64,000 nt of DNA from Xanthomarina sp. F1114. Its GTDB lineage: Bacteria; Bacteroidota; Bacteroidia; Flavobacteriales; Flavobacteriaceae. Location of the stretch: positions 1-64,000 of the forward strand of contig NZ_JAPMLL010000012.1 in assembly GCF_026410255.1 (NCBI RefSeq), read 5' to 3'. The notes under the pieces were generated by a model. That model worked only from the letters and a program-made list of their open reading frames with translations, did not search any database and had not been told where the DNA came from. Below are positions 16,946 through 26,315 of the stretch, piece after piece; the first letter of the stretch is position 1; each line of letters opens with the position of its first letter. The position numbers and the translations under genes are program-made.

Positions 16946-18157
16946 ATGAAAAACATAAAAATCCTCCTCCTCTTAGCAGTCATTATCACCTCTTGTGGTG
17001 ATAAAAAGACCAAGTCTTTTGATGATGTGCTGAGCTCTAATAATTTAACAGAACTAAAAGAAAAACGTAGCGAAATTGACACTGAGCAACAAAAACTCAA
17101 TGATCAAATAGCATTACTTAATGAAAAAATTTCCAAATTAGATACCGTAAAAAGAATCCCTCTAATTACAACCTTTCATGCCAAAGCCGAAGTTTTTAAA
17201 CACCAGCTTGAAATTCAAGGAAATGTTACTACCAAAAACCTTATAGTAATTACTCCAGAATACAATGGTATTTTAACAGATGTCTATGTCAAAGAAGGTC
17301 AAAAAGTAATAAAAGGACAGCTTTTGGCCAAAATTGACGATGGAGGTTTGAGTCAGCAATTAGCTCAATTAGAAATACAAGCCAATTTAGCTAAAACCAC
17401 TTACGAGCGTCAAAAACGTTTATGGGATCAAAATATTGGAAGTGAGATCCAATTTTTACAAGCTAAATCTACTTTCGAATCTCAAACAGAAGCTGTAAAC
17501 CAGTTAAAACAACAAATGGCTAAAACCAATATTACAGCACCGTTTTCTGGAACTATAGACGATGTAATTACAGAACAAGGTAGTGTTGTTGTTGCTGGAC
17601 AATCACAAATTCTAAGAATAGTAAATCTGGAAAACATGTATATAGAGACTGATGTTCCAGAAAGATACATTTCAGATATTACCGTAGGAAAACATGTTAT
17701 TGTTGAGTTTCCTATTTTAGGAAAAACATTAGAAACTGAAATCCGTCAGGCTGGAGATGTTATCAATCCAGCTAACCGAACTTTTAAAGTAGAGGTTAGT
17801 ATTCCTAATAAAAATAAAACCATCAAACCTAACTTAACTGCTCGTCTTAAAATTAACGATTATACTAATGAGAGTGCCATATTAATCCCTTTAAGTATTA
17901 TTTCTGAAAACGCTCAAGGCGAACAATACATTTACACCATAACCAATAAAAACGAGAAAGCAGAAGGGGAAGTTAAACGTGTTATCATAAAAACCGGTAA
18001 AACCCAAGGCGATGTTATAGAAGTGCTTGAAGGTGTAGAAGATGGTTCAGAAATTGTAAAAGAAGGCGCAAGAAGTGTTAAAGACGGACAAACCGTAAAA
18101 ATCATTGAATTGCCAAATGACAATAAGAAGGAGATCAACCAAAATTCTAACGACTAA
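16946..18157 (+). CDS. RND efflux periplasmic adaptor (membrane-fusion lipoprotein)
   Basis: This 403-aa adaptor has a lipoprotein signal (MKNIKILLLLAVIITSCGDK, lipobox ITSC). A coiled-coil segment occupies about 35-70 and again about 130-170. The lipoyl/barrel-sandwich halves are recognisable in GILTDVYVKEGQKVIKGQLL and TAPFSGTIDDVITEQGSVV. A beta-barrel domain and a membrane-proximal domain follow. It links the RND permease to the TolC channel. Confidence 0.93.
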   Translation: MKNIKILLLLAVIITSCGDKKTKSFDDVLSSNNLTELKEKRSEIDTEQQKLNDQIALLNEKISKLDTVKRIPLITTFHAKAEVFKHQLEIQGNVTTKNLIVITPEYNGILTDVYVKEGQKVIKGQLLAKIDDGGLSQQLAQLEIQANLAKTTYERQKRLWDQNIGSEIQFLQAKSTFESQTEAVNQLKQQMAKTNITAPFSGTIDDVITEQGSVVVAGQSQILRIVNLENMYIETDVPERYISDITVGKHVIVEFPILGKTLETEIRQAGDVINPANRTFKVEVSIPNKNKTIKPNLTARLKINDYTNESAILIPLSIISENAQGEQYIYTITNKNEKAEGEVKRVIIKTGKTQGDVIEVLEGVEDGSEIVKEGARSVKDGQTVKIIELPNDNKKEINQNSND

Positions 18158-18170
18158 AAACTAGCCACTA

Positions 18171-21100
18171 ATGACTAAGAAAAAGAAAAAACAAGTCGAA
18201 AAAGAATTTGGTTTAGCATCATGGGCTATCAACAACAAAACCACCATGTATGTTCTTATTCTGGTAATGTTTTACTTAGGTGTAGCTGCTTTTTTCCATA
18301 TGCCTCGCGAAAGCTTCCCAGAAGTAAACGAAACCAAAATATACGTAAGTTCTATCTATCCTGGAAACACAGCCGAGGATGTTGAAAAATTAATTACGGA
18401 TCCTTTAGAAGACGAGCTTAAAACAGTAAGTAACGTTGTAGAAATAACCTCAACTTCTCAAGAAGATTTCTCCATGATTATTGTGGAATTCGATGAGCAC
18501 CTTACTGTAGAGCAAGCTAAACAGAAAGTAAAGGATGAAATAGACACCAAAACGGCTGGAGAAGACTGGCCAATGTCTAATGGTGCAAAAGTAAAACCCG
18601 ATGTATTCGAGTTGAGTTTATCGGAAGAAATGCCCATTTTAAATATTAATATTTCTGGAGATTACCCAGTTGAAAAACTTAAGGAATACGGAGAATATCT
18701 TCAAGATGAAATTGAAGATCTATTAGAAATTAAAAAAGTAGATATTCGTGGAGCTCAAGATAAAGAGGTAGAAGTTGCTGTAGACATTTATAAAATGATG
18801 GCTGCAGAGGTAACTTTTAACGATATCTTAAACGCCATTAACAACGGAAACGTTACTATGTCTGCCGGAAACTTAATAGCCAGTGGACAACGTAGAAACA
18901 TTCGTATTTTAGGCGAAATAGAATCGCCTGAAGAACTTAGAAACTTTGTTGTAAAAGCCGAAAAAGGTCATGCTATTTATTTAAAAGACGTGGCCACCGT
19001 TACTTTTCATGAAGAGGATAAAACCACTTTTGCTCGCGAATTTGGTGAACCAGTAGTCATGCTGGACGTTAAAAAACGTGCTGGAAAAAACATGGTTGCT
19101 GCAGCAGAACAAACACAAAAAATTGTACAAGAAGCCATTGACAATGTATTTCCTCAAGACTTAAAAGTTACAATTGCCAACGACCAATCTTCTGTAACCA
19201 TTGCACAAGTAGACGATTTAGTAAACAATATTATTTTTGGAGTTATTCTTGTTGTAACTGTTTTAATGTTCTTTCTAGGCTTTAGAAACGCCATATTTGT
19301 TGGGTTTGCAATCCCAATGTCTATGTTTATGTCGCTAATGATATTAGATGCCTTAGGCCAAAGTTTAAATACCATGGTTCTTTTTGGTTTAATTATGGGA
19401 CTTGGAATGCTGGTAGACAACGGAATTGTGGTTGTAGAAAACGTCTATCGTCTTATGGACGAGGAAGGCATGAGTCGTCTAGCAGCTGCCAAAATGGGAA
19501 TTGGCGAAATTGCATTTCCTATTATAATTTCAACGGCTACAACGGTTGCCGCCTTTATTCCTTTAGGTCTATGGCCAGGTATTATGGGAGAGTTTATGAT
19601 GGTTCTACCCATTACCCTTTCCATAGTTTTAGGCTCCTCCTTATTTGTTGCTGTTTTCTTTAATTCTGTATTGGTATCTCAATTTATGGAAACAGAAGAC
19701 AAAGACATGCCTTTAAATAAAATTATTAGAAACTCTTCTATAATAGCCGTAATAGGTATTCTTATATTTATTTTTGGCGGCGATTACCGTGGACTTGGTT
19801 CCTTAATGGTTTTTACTGCTATCATGCTGTGGGTTTACAGATTGTTTTTACGTAAATGGGCCAATAGCTTTCAAACAAAAACACTTGTTAAATTAGAACG
19901 CTGGTACGAAGGTCAGTTACGCTGGGCTCTATCTTCTTGGCGACCTTATGTTTTAACTATTGGAACTTTTCTTTTACTAATAGCTGCATTTGTTGCTTTT
20001 GGAATTTCACTTAGTACACAACGTACTAAAGTGGAGTTTTTTCCAGATAACAAACCCAACCAGATTATTGTTTATATTGAATATCCGCAAGGTACTGCCA
20101 TTGAGAAAACAAATGCCATTACAAAAGAAATTGAAAAAATTGTTTATAGTGTTATAAACGATAATCAGTATAAAGATGGCGATTATAATTTTATGGTAGA
20201 AAGCGCTGTATCGCAAGTTGGTGAAGGTGCAGGAAACCCACGAGCAGATAGTGGATCCTCGGCTGAGATGCCACATAAAGCAAAAATTACCGCCTCCATG
20301 CGCGAGTATAAATATCGTCGTGGGGAAGACAGTGAATTATTGCGTCAAAAAGTACAGCAATCTTTAGTAGGTGTTTTTCCCGGAATTCTAATTTCTGTTG
20401 AAAAAGATGAAAATGGCCCCCCAGCAGGTTCTCCTATTAATATTGAAATTGAAGGAGACGATTACGACGAGCTAATTAGAACAGCCGAAAATATGCGTGA
20501 ATTCATTAATAACAAGAATATTCCTGGTATTGATGAACTTAAAATTGATGTTAACAAAGATAAACCATCCATGAGAGTGGTTGTTGACAGAGAAAAAGCT
20601 GGAGAATTAGGAATTAGCGCTGCGCAAGTAGGACAACAATTAAGAAATTCTATTTTCGGATCTAAAGCTGGAATTTATAAAGAAGATGGAGACGACTTTG
20701 ATATTTATGTGCGTTTTAACGAAGAGAACCGTTATAATACCAGTGCCCTTTTTAATCAAAACATCACTTTTAGAGACAATACTGGACAGATAAAAAGCGT
20801 TCCAGTTTCGGCAGTAACCAGGCATGAAAACACCTCTGGTTTTAGTGCTATTAAACACAAAAACACGAGCCGTATTGTTACTGTTTATTCGGCATTATCT
20901 CCTGGATTTATTGATGCAGGTGCCATTATAGCGCAAATTCAAAATGAAATGAAAAGCTATAAAGGTATTTCTAAAAACATAAAAGTAGATTATACGGGAC
21001 AAATTGAAGAACAACAAAAGCAACAAGACTTTTTAAACGGCGCTTTATTAACTGGTTTAGGGTTAATATTCTTCATCTTAATATTTCAATTTAACTCCAT

Positions 21101-21674
21101 TTCAAAACCGGCCATTATTATGCTGGCTATCTTTTTAAGTTTTATTGGGGTTTTTGGTGGAATTGTAATCACCGGAAGTTCTTTTGTAATTATGATGACT
21201 ATGGTTGGTATTATTTCGTTGGCAGGAATTGTAGTAAATAATGGGGTGGTTCTCCTCGATTATGGTGAATTACTTATCGGCCGAAAAAAGCAAGAATTAG
21301 GTGTAGATAGCGATACATATTTAGAAGAAAAAGATTTATATGAAACCATTGTACGCGCCGGAAAAGCGCGTTTACGACCGGTTTTATTAACAGCTATAAC
21401 AACCATTCTTGGTTTAGTTCCGTTAGCTATTGGGTTAAACATTAATTTCTTTTCGTTTTTTAAAGAATTTGATGCCGATATTTATATGGGTGGAGATAAC
21501 GTTGTTTTTTGGGGTCCATTAGCCTGGACAGTAATTTACGGGTTAATTGTAGCTACATTTTTAACTTTAATTATTGTACCCGTGTTATTTTTCTTAATAA
21601 CTAAATTTAAAATGTGGTTGCGTAGCAAAACCAGAAAAGAACCACAACTTGAAACCCTAGAAGAACAAAACTAA
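18171..21674 (+). CDS. RND efflux transporter permease (AcrB/HAE1 type)
   Basis: This 1167-aa inner-membrane proton-driven pump has the twelve-helix, two-fold RND layout. Helix 1 lies in NNKTTMYVLILVMFYLG, followed by the first porter domain (PRESFPEVNETKIYVSSIYP). Helix 4 contains GLGMLVDNGIVVVENVYRL, where the usual Asp-Asp proton-relay pair is Asp-Asn; one Asp is kept. The second half repeats the pattern, with SLAGIVVNNGVVLLDYGELL in helix 10 and a C-terminal helix 12. It is longer than AcrB (about 1049 aa) through cytoplasmic and periplasmic insertions such as the segment before helix 7 and that near residue 1040. It is the last gene of the efflux operon and is followed by a terminator. 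Substrates are unknown. Confidence 0.94.
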   Translation: MTKKKKKQVEKEFGLASWAINNKTTMYVLILVMFYLGVAAFFHMPRESFPEVNETKIYVSSIYPGNTAEDVEKLITDPLEDELKTVSNVVEITSTSQEDFSMIIVEFDEHLTVEQAKQKVKDEIDTKTAGEDWPMSNGAKVKPDVFELSLSEEMPILNINISGDYPVEKLKEYGEYLQDEIEDLLEIKKVDIRGAQDKEVEVAVDIYKMMAAEVTFNDILNAINNGNVTMSAGNLIASGQRRNIRILGEIESPEELRNFVVKAEKGHAIYLKDVATVTFHEEDKTTFAREFGEPVVMLDVKKRAGKNMVAAAEQTQKIVQEAIDNVFPQDLKVTIANDQSSVTIAQVDDLVNNIIFGVILVVTVLMFFLGFRNAIFVGFAIPMSMFMSLMILDALGQSLNTMVLFGLIMGLGMLVDNGIVVVENVYRLMDEEGMSRLAAAKMGIGEIAFPIIISTATTVAAFIPLGLWPGIMGEFMMVLPITLSIVLGSSLFVAVFFNSVLVSQFMETEDKDMPLNKIIRNSSIIAVIGILIFIFGGDYRGLGSLMVFTAIMLWVYRLFLRKWANSFQTKTLVKLERWYEGQLRWALSSWRPYVLTIGTFLLLIAAFVAFGISLSTQRTKVEFFPDNKPNQIIVYIEYPQGTAIEKTNAITKEIEKIVYSVINDNQYKDGDYNFMVESAVSQVGEGAGNPRADSGSSAEMPHKAKITASMREYKYRRGEDSELLRQKVQQSLVGVFPGILISVEKDENGPPAGSPINIEIEGDDYDELIRTAENMREFINNKNIPGIDELKIDVNKDKPSMRVVVDREKAGELGISAAQVGQQLRNSIFGSKAGIYKEDGDDFDIYVRFNEENRYNTSALFNQNITFRDNTGQIKSVPVSAVTRHENTSGFSAIKHKNTSRIVTVYSALSPGFIDAGAIIAQIQNEMKSYKGISKNIKVDYTGQIEEQQKQQDFLNGALLTGLGLIFFILIFQFNSISKPAIIMLAIFLSFIGVFGGIVITGSSFVIMMTMVGIISLAGIVVNNGVVLLDYGELLIGRKKQELGVDSDTYLEEKDLYETIVRAGKARLRPVLLTAITTILGLVPLAIGLNINFFSFFKEFDADIYMGGDNVVFWGPLAWTVIYGLIVATFLTLIIVPVLFFLITKFKMWLRSKTRKEPQLETLEEQN

Positions 21675-21730
21675 AAATTGTTATCATTTAAATTATTGCT
21701 TTCCCTAAGCAGTAATTAATAGCGGGAAAA

Positions 21731-21758
21731 GCCTCGACAAATGTTGAGGCTTTTTTTT
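21731..21758 (+). terminator. Terminator of the RND efflux operon
   Basis: The stem GCCTCGACA/TGTTGAGGC (one G-U pair) has a 2-nt loop as drawn, probably opening to a tetraloop or larger, and is followed by eight T. Confidence 0.9.
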
Positions 21759-21781
21759 ATTTAATAATCAGTTAACTTCCT

Positions 21782-21789
21782 TAAATTTG
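21782..21789 (+). promoter_or_regulatory. -7 box of aspS
   Basis: TAAATTTG matches TAnnTTTG and is 23 bp before the aspS ATG. The -33 position holds T-rich sequence without a clear TTG, and overlaps the end of the efflux-operon terminator region. Confidence 0.45.
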
Positions 21790-21812
21790 CAACCTATTTA
21801 ATAAATTGAAAT

Positions 21813-23567
21813 ATGTATAGAAGTCATACTTGTGGTGAATTAAGAGCATCACACATCGATACGGAAGTCACTCTTTCTGGTTGGGTACAAAAATCTCGTG
21901 ATAAAGGTTTTATTGTTTGGGTAGATTTACGCGATCGATACGGTATTACACAATTGGTTTTTGATGAAGAACGCACACCAAAAGCCATGATGGAGAAAGC
22001 GCAAAATCTTGGTCGTGAATTTGTAATTCAAGTGACCGGAACTGTTATTGAACGTGCTTCTAAAAACCCAAATATTCCTACTGGTGATGTAGAGATATTG
22101 GTTTCTAAAATGGATATTTTAAACGAATCTGTATTACCGCCTTTTACCATTGAAGATAAAACGGATGGTGGCGAAGATATTAGAATGAAATATCGCTATT
22201 TAGATATTCGAAGAAATCCGGTAAAAAACAGCTTAATTTTTAGACATAAAGTCACTCAAGAAGTTAGAAATTATTTATCTAATGATGGTTTTATTGAAGT
22301 TGAAACACCGTACTTAATTAAATCCACTCCAGAAGGTGCTAGAGATTTTGTAGTACCTTCTAGAATGAACGAAGGCGAGTTTTATGCCCTGCCTCAAAGT
22401 CCTCAAACCTTCAAACAACTATTGATGGTTGGTGGCATGGATAAATATTTTCAAATTGTAAAATGTTTTAGAGACGAAGATTTACGCGCAGACAGGCAGC
22501 CGGAATTTACACAAATTGACTGCGAAATGGCTTTTGTGGAGCAGGAAGATATCTTAAATGCTTTTGAGGGTTTAACCAGACATCTTTTAAAAGAAGTTAA
22601 TGGGGTTGAAATAAACGAATTCCCAAGAATGCTTTACGACGATGCTATGCGTTTATATGGAAACGATAAACCAGACATCCGTTTTGGGATGGAATTTGGC
22701 GAATTAAACGATGTGGCACAACACAAAGATTTTGGTGTATTTAATTCTGCCGAATTAGTTGTTGGAATTGCTGTTCCAGGAGGAAATAGCTACACAAGAA
22801 AAGAAATCGACAAATTAATTGACTGGGTAAAACGCCCTCAAGTTGGTGCTTTAGGTATGGTTTATTCTCGTTGTAATGACGATGGAAGCTATAAATCTTC
22901 TGTAGATAAGTTTTACAATCAGGACGATTTAGCCAAATGGGCTGAAAAAACGGGTGCAAAACCTGGCGATTTAGTTTGTGTACTTTCAGGAGATAAAAAT
23001 AAAGTACGTGCCCAATTAAGTGCCTTACGTATGGAATTAGCAGAACGTTTAGGCTTACGTAAACCTAACGAGTTTGCACCACTTTGGGTACTAGACTTCC
23101 CATTATTAGAATGGGATGAAGAAACCGAACGTTATCATGCCATGCACCACCCTTTTACTTCACCAAAGCCAGGGCAGTTAGAATTATTGGCTACAAATCC
23201 GGGAGAAGTAAAAGCCAATGCCTACGATTTAGTATTAAACGGAAATGAAATTGGTGGAGGTTCTATTAGAATTCACGATAAAAAAACACAAGCTTTAATG
23301 TTCGATTATCTAGGTTTTACGGAAGAGGAAGCTAAAGAACAATTTGGCTTCTTAATGAATGCCTTCGAATATGGTGCACCTCCACATGGTGGTTTAGCTT
23401 TTGGTCTGGATAGATTGGTTGCTATTCTAGGTGGTCAGGAAACTATTAGAGACTTTATTGCTTTTCCAAAAAACAATTCTGGACGCGATGTTATGATTGA
23501 TGCACCAGCACCACTCGATAATAAACAGCTTGAGGAACTAAGTTTAAAGCTTAACTTAAAATCATAA
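21813..23567 (+). CDS. aspS: Aspartyl-tRNA synthetase
   Basis: This 584-aa class II synthetase charges tRNA-Asp. The N-terminal OB-fold anticodon-binding domain (about 1-110) contains [20 protein letters not shown]. Class II motifs follow: motif 2 in [20 protein letters not shown], and motif 3 in [15 protein letters not shown] near the C-terminus. The bacterial-type GAD insertion lies at about 285-410. The length is typical of the bacterial enzyme. It is a single gene between two terminators. Confidence 0.98.
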   Translation: MYRSHTCGELRASHIDTEVTLSGWVQKSRDKGFIVWVDLRDRYGITQLVFDEERTPKAMMEKAQNLGREFVIQVTGTVIERASKNPNIPTGDVEILVSKMDILNESVLPPFTIEDKTDGGEDIRMKYRYLDIRRNPVKNSLIFRHKVTQEVRNYLSNDGFIEVETPYLIKSTPEGARDFVVPSRMNEGEFYALPQSPQTFKQLLMVGGMDKYFQIVKCFRDEDLRADRQPEFTQIDCEMAFVEQEDILNAFEGLTRHLLKEVNGVEINEFPRMLYDDAMRLYGNDKPDIRFGMEFGELNDVAQHKDFGVFNSAELVVGIAVPGGNSYTRKEIDKLIDWVKRPQVGALGMVYSRCNDDGSYKSSVDKFYNQDDLAKWAEKTGAKPGDLVCVLSGDKNKVRAQLSALRMELAERLGLRKPNEFAPLWVLDFPLLEWDEETERYHAMHHPFTSPKPGQLELLATNPGEVKANAYDLVLNGNEIGGGSIRIHDKKTQALMFDYLGFTEEEAKEQFGFLMNAFEYGAPPHGGLAFGLDRLVAILGGQETIRDFIAFPKNNSGRDVMIDAPAPLDNKQLEELSLKLNLKS

Positions 23568-23579
23568 AAATTAAAAATA

Positions 23580-23607
23580 TGTCCCGATAGTCATCGGGAC
23601 ACATTTT
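23580..23607 (+). terminator. Terminator of aspS
   Basis: A perfect 9-bp stem TGTCCCGAT/ATCGGGACA (23580-23588 with 23593-23601) has a 4-nt loop and is followed by CATTTTTTA. Confidence 0.8.
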
Positions 23608-23623
23608 TTAGTAGCTTTAGTTC

Positions 23624-23725
23624 ATGAGAAAGAAGATTGTTAAAGTAATTTTATACATAGTGTTAATTCTAACAGCTATCTTGTTTGGATTATATACTTA
23701 TGCTTATTTTGCTATGAACAATTAG
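23624..23725 (+). CDS. Small single-span membrane protein (33 aa)
   Basis: The 33-residue frame MRKKIVKVILYIVLILTAIL... has a basic N-terminus and one strong hydrophobic helix, ending YAYFAMNN. It sits between the aspS terminator and the ClC gene (23 bp away) and could be co-transcribed with ClC. No family is recognised; support is from composition and position. Confidence 0.5.
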   Translation: MRKKIVKVILYIVLILTAILFGLYTYAYFAMNN

Positions 23726-23748
23726 TTTAAATTAAACTCACTCTGTAA

Positions 23749-25548
23749 ATGAATTTAAAGTCTATAATAAAACCATTTATAATTTGGAGGTATAAACATA
23801 TCTCTCAAAAGAACTTTGTTTTATTATTGAGCATTTTTGTTGGTTTATCTACTGGTATAGCTGCTTTAACACTAAAAAATATTACCTATTCCATTCAGGT
23901 ATTCTTAAAAAAGGGAATTGTTTTTTCTGAAAATCAACTCTATTTTATTTTACCTTTTATAGGTTTACTTTTAGTGTTTATAATTAAAAAGTATTTGTTT
24001 AGCAAAGAAATGACCCCTTCGGTTCCTCCTTTTATTAAAAGAGCCGTTCCTTCACTTTTATACTCGCTTCTAAGACAAAAAGGATTACTTTCTTATAAAC
24101 TTATTTATCATCCAATTATTTTAGCACCTTTAACCGTTGGTTTTGGTGGTTCTGTTGGATTATTAGGACCTGCTATTACTTCTGGTTCTGCTATAAGTTC
24201 CAATTTAAGTAGGTTATTACGAATTGATAAAAAAACAAGAACTTTACTTATTGCCTGCGCTACGGCTGGAGCTATTGCATCTATGTTTAAATCGCCCATT
24301 GCTGCTATTGTTTTTGCTGTAGAAGTATTCAGTTTAGACCTTACCTTTGCATCTTTATTGCCTTTATTAATAGCATCTATTTCATCTGTACTAACTTCTT
24401 ACTTCTTTTTGGGAGACGAAGTGCTTTTCGATTTTACCCTTACAGATAAGTTCTCAATTAGTGATACTGCATTTTATATTATTTTAGGTTTAGGCACTGG
24501 AATAGCCTCCATATATTTCACTAAAATTTACTTTGCGGTTTATGCTTTTTTTGACCGGTTTAAAACCAAATTTATCAAACTATTAGTTGGTGGTATTACA
24601 ATTGGTGTCATGCTGTATTTTATTCCTCCACTATATGGAGAGGGTTTAAGCTTTACAAAAGATCTGTTCGAAGGCAATTATCTACACGCTTTAGGCAGTT
24701 CGATATTCGATAAATACCTCGATAATATTTGGATAGTTATTGTTCTATTAATTGGATTTACCATTTTTAAAGCTATAGCAATGACCATCACCTTTGCAGC
24801 TGGCGGTGTAGGAGGAGTTATTGTACCAACCATGGTAATGGGTAGTGCTTTAGGAAATGTGGTTGCCAAAGTACTAAATAGTATAGGCTTTGGACATCAA
24901 GTTTCTGAGTCTAATTTCACTTTAGTGGGAATGGCAGGATTAATTGCAGGAGTTATCCATGCGCCTTTAACGGCCATCTTTTTAATTGCTGAAATTACCG
25001 GAGGTTACGAACTGTTTTTACCACTTATGATTACTGTTGCAATTTCATATTTAATTACTAAAAATTATATGGAACATACTATATATACAAAAGAATTAGC
25101 TGAAAGAGGAGATTTACTAACTCACGACAGAGACCAAAATGTTCTCACTACTATGAATTTGGAAAGTGTTATTGAAAAAAACTTTATTACATTACATCCA
25201 GAAATGTCTCTTGGCGATATGCTTTATAAAGGTGTTTCAAAGTCCAACAGAAATCTATTTCCTGTAGTTAATGAAGATCATGCTTTGGTAGGTATTATTC
25301 TTTTAGACGACATTAGAAGTATCATGTTCGATCAAGCTTTATACAATTCTACTTCTGTTGAAACTTTTATGCAAACTCCACCGGGTTATATTGATTATAA
25401 CAAAGACAGTATGCGCCAAGTAATGAAAAAATTTCAAGATACAAATGCTTGGAATCTACCCGTAATTAAAGACGAAAAATACTATGGCTTTGTATCAAAA
25501 TCTAAATTATTAACGGCATACAGACGTGAACTACTTAATTTTACTTAG
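23749..25548 (+). CDS. ClC-family chloride channel/transporter with CBS domains
   Basis: This 599-aa membrane protein has the ClC core (about 25-440) and two C-terminal CBS domains (about 460-590, VIEKNFITLHPEMSLGDMLY and PPGYIDYNKDSMRQVMKKF). Selectivity-filter regions are visible: TPSVPPF in place of GSGIP, FGGSVGLLGPAITSGSAI for the GREGP region, and GAIASMFKSPIAAIVFAVEV. In GREGP the Glu is the gating/proton glutamate; here the aligned residue is Leu139 (GLLGP). Loss of this Glu usually abolishes proton coupling, so this may be a passive chloride channel. The small gene at 25549 follows with no gap. Confidence 0.92.
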   Translation: MNLKSIIKPFIIWRYKHISQKNFVLLLSIFVGLSTGIAALTLKNITYSIQVFLKKGIVFSENQLYFILPFIGLLLVFIIKKYLFSKEMTPSVPPFIKRAVPSLLYSLLRQKGLLSYKLIYHPIILAPLTVGFGGSVGLLGPAITSGSAISSNLSRLLRIDKKTRTLLIACATAGAIASMFKSPIAAIVFAVEVFSLDLTFASLLPLLIASISSVLTSYFFLGDEVLFDFTLTDKFSISDTAFYIILGLGTGIASIYFTKIYFAVYAFFDRFKTKFIKLLVGGITIGVMLYFIPPLYGEGLSFTKDLFEGNYLHALGSSIFDKYLDNIWIVIVLLIGFTIFKAIAMTITFAAGGVGGVIVPTMVMGSALGNVVAKVLNSIGFGHQVSESNFTLVGMAGLIAGVIHAPLTAIFLIAEITGGYELFLPLMITVAISYLITKNYMEHTIYTKELAERGDLLTHDRDQNVLTTMNLESVIEKNFITLHPEMSLGDMLYKGVSKSNRNLFPVVNEDHALVGIILLDDIRSIMFDQALYNSTSVETFMQTPPGYIDYNKDSMRQVMKKFQDTNAWNLPVIKDEKYYGFVSKSKLLTAYRRELLNFT

Positions 25549-25800
25549 ATGAAAATTTCTTTAATTAAATATATAACCTTTTTCTTTTTTATCCTTTCTA
25601 TTGGCAGCATTGCATCTGGATATTTTTTAGATGAGACTTACTCACAAAAACTTATTGGTTTTGGGGTTATTGGTCTATTTCTTATTGTGTTTCCGTTATT
25701 TTCTTATTATAGATGGAAAGACAGAAACCTAAAAGATTATATGATTACAAAAGAAAGTTTAGACAAAATGCGAGAGTATAAAGAGGGAAAAGATGTTTAG
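25549..25800 (+). CDS. Small membrane protein with two helices, 83 aa
   Basis: The ATG directly follows the ClC stop codon, so translation is coupled. Two hydrophobic segments are seen (YITFFFFILSIGSIASGYFL and KLIGFGVIGLFLIVFPLFSY), followed by a charged C-terminal tail (RWKDRNLKDY to the end). No known family is recognised. It may assist the ClC protein. Its stop overlaps the convergent tadA stop. Confidence 0.75.
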   Translation: MKISLIKYITFFFFILSIGSIASGYFLDETYSQKLIGFGVIGLFLIVFPLFSYYRWKDRNLKDYMITKESLDKMREYKEGKDV

Positions 25801-26246
25801 TTTAGGTTTCTTTTTTCAATAAAAAAACGCTTCATAAGCTCTGTTGCTTCTTCGGCTAAAACACCTCCAAGCATTGTAGTTTTTGGATGTAGTTGTGTAT
25901 TTAATGTTAAGCAGCCACGTTTTTCGTCTCTAGCACCATAAACTATTTTAGATATTTGGCTCCAATACAACGCACCAGCACACATTTGACAAGGTTCTAG
26001 AGTTACATAAAGTGTACAGTTTTGAAGATATTTTCCTCCTAAAAAATTGGCAGCAGCAGTAATAGCTTGCATCTCGGCATGCGCTGTTACATCATTTAAA
26101 AGTTCGGTTAAATTATGCGCTCTAGCTATTATTCTATTATCTATAACTATTACAGCTCCAACAGGTATTTCGCCTTTGCGGAAAGCTTCTTCTGCTTCCT
26201 GTAAAGCTTTTTTCATAAAATAGGTGTCATCCAACAAATTTTCCAT
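25797..26246 (-). CDS. tadA: tRNA-specific adenosine deaminase
   Basis: This 149-aa zinc deaminase converts adenosine-34 to inosine in the anticodon wobble position of tRNA-Arg(ACG). The cytidine-deaminase fold signature is complete: His56-Ala-Glu58 (HAEMQA) and Cys86-x-x-Cys89 (PCQMC), with GEIPVGAVIV before them. Its last codons overlap the convergent small membrane gene by 4 bp. Confidence 0.93.
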   Translation of the reverse strand: MENLLDDTYFMKKALQEAEEAFRKGEIPVGAVIVIDNRIIARAHNLTELLNDVTAHAEMQAITAAANFLGGKYLQNCTLYVTLEPCQMCAGALYWSQISKIVYGARDEKRGCLTLNTQLHPKTTMLGGVLAEEATELMKRFFIEKRNLN

Positions 26247-26260
26247 AGATGTAAAAATAA

Positions 26261-26293
26261 AAAAAGACAGCTATAAACCTATAGCTGTCTTTT
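26261..26293 (-). terminator. Terminator of the M36 metallopeptidase gene (bidirectional shape)
   Basis: The perfect 9-bp stem GACAGCTAT/ATAGCTGTC (26266-26274 with 26281-26289) is flanked by A/T runs on both sides. On the minus strand it lies just after the peptidase stop and before tadA. Confidence 0.85.
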
Positions 26294-26315
26294 ATTTTCA
26301 ATTTAAAAAAATCAA

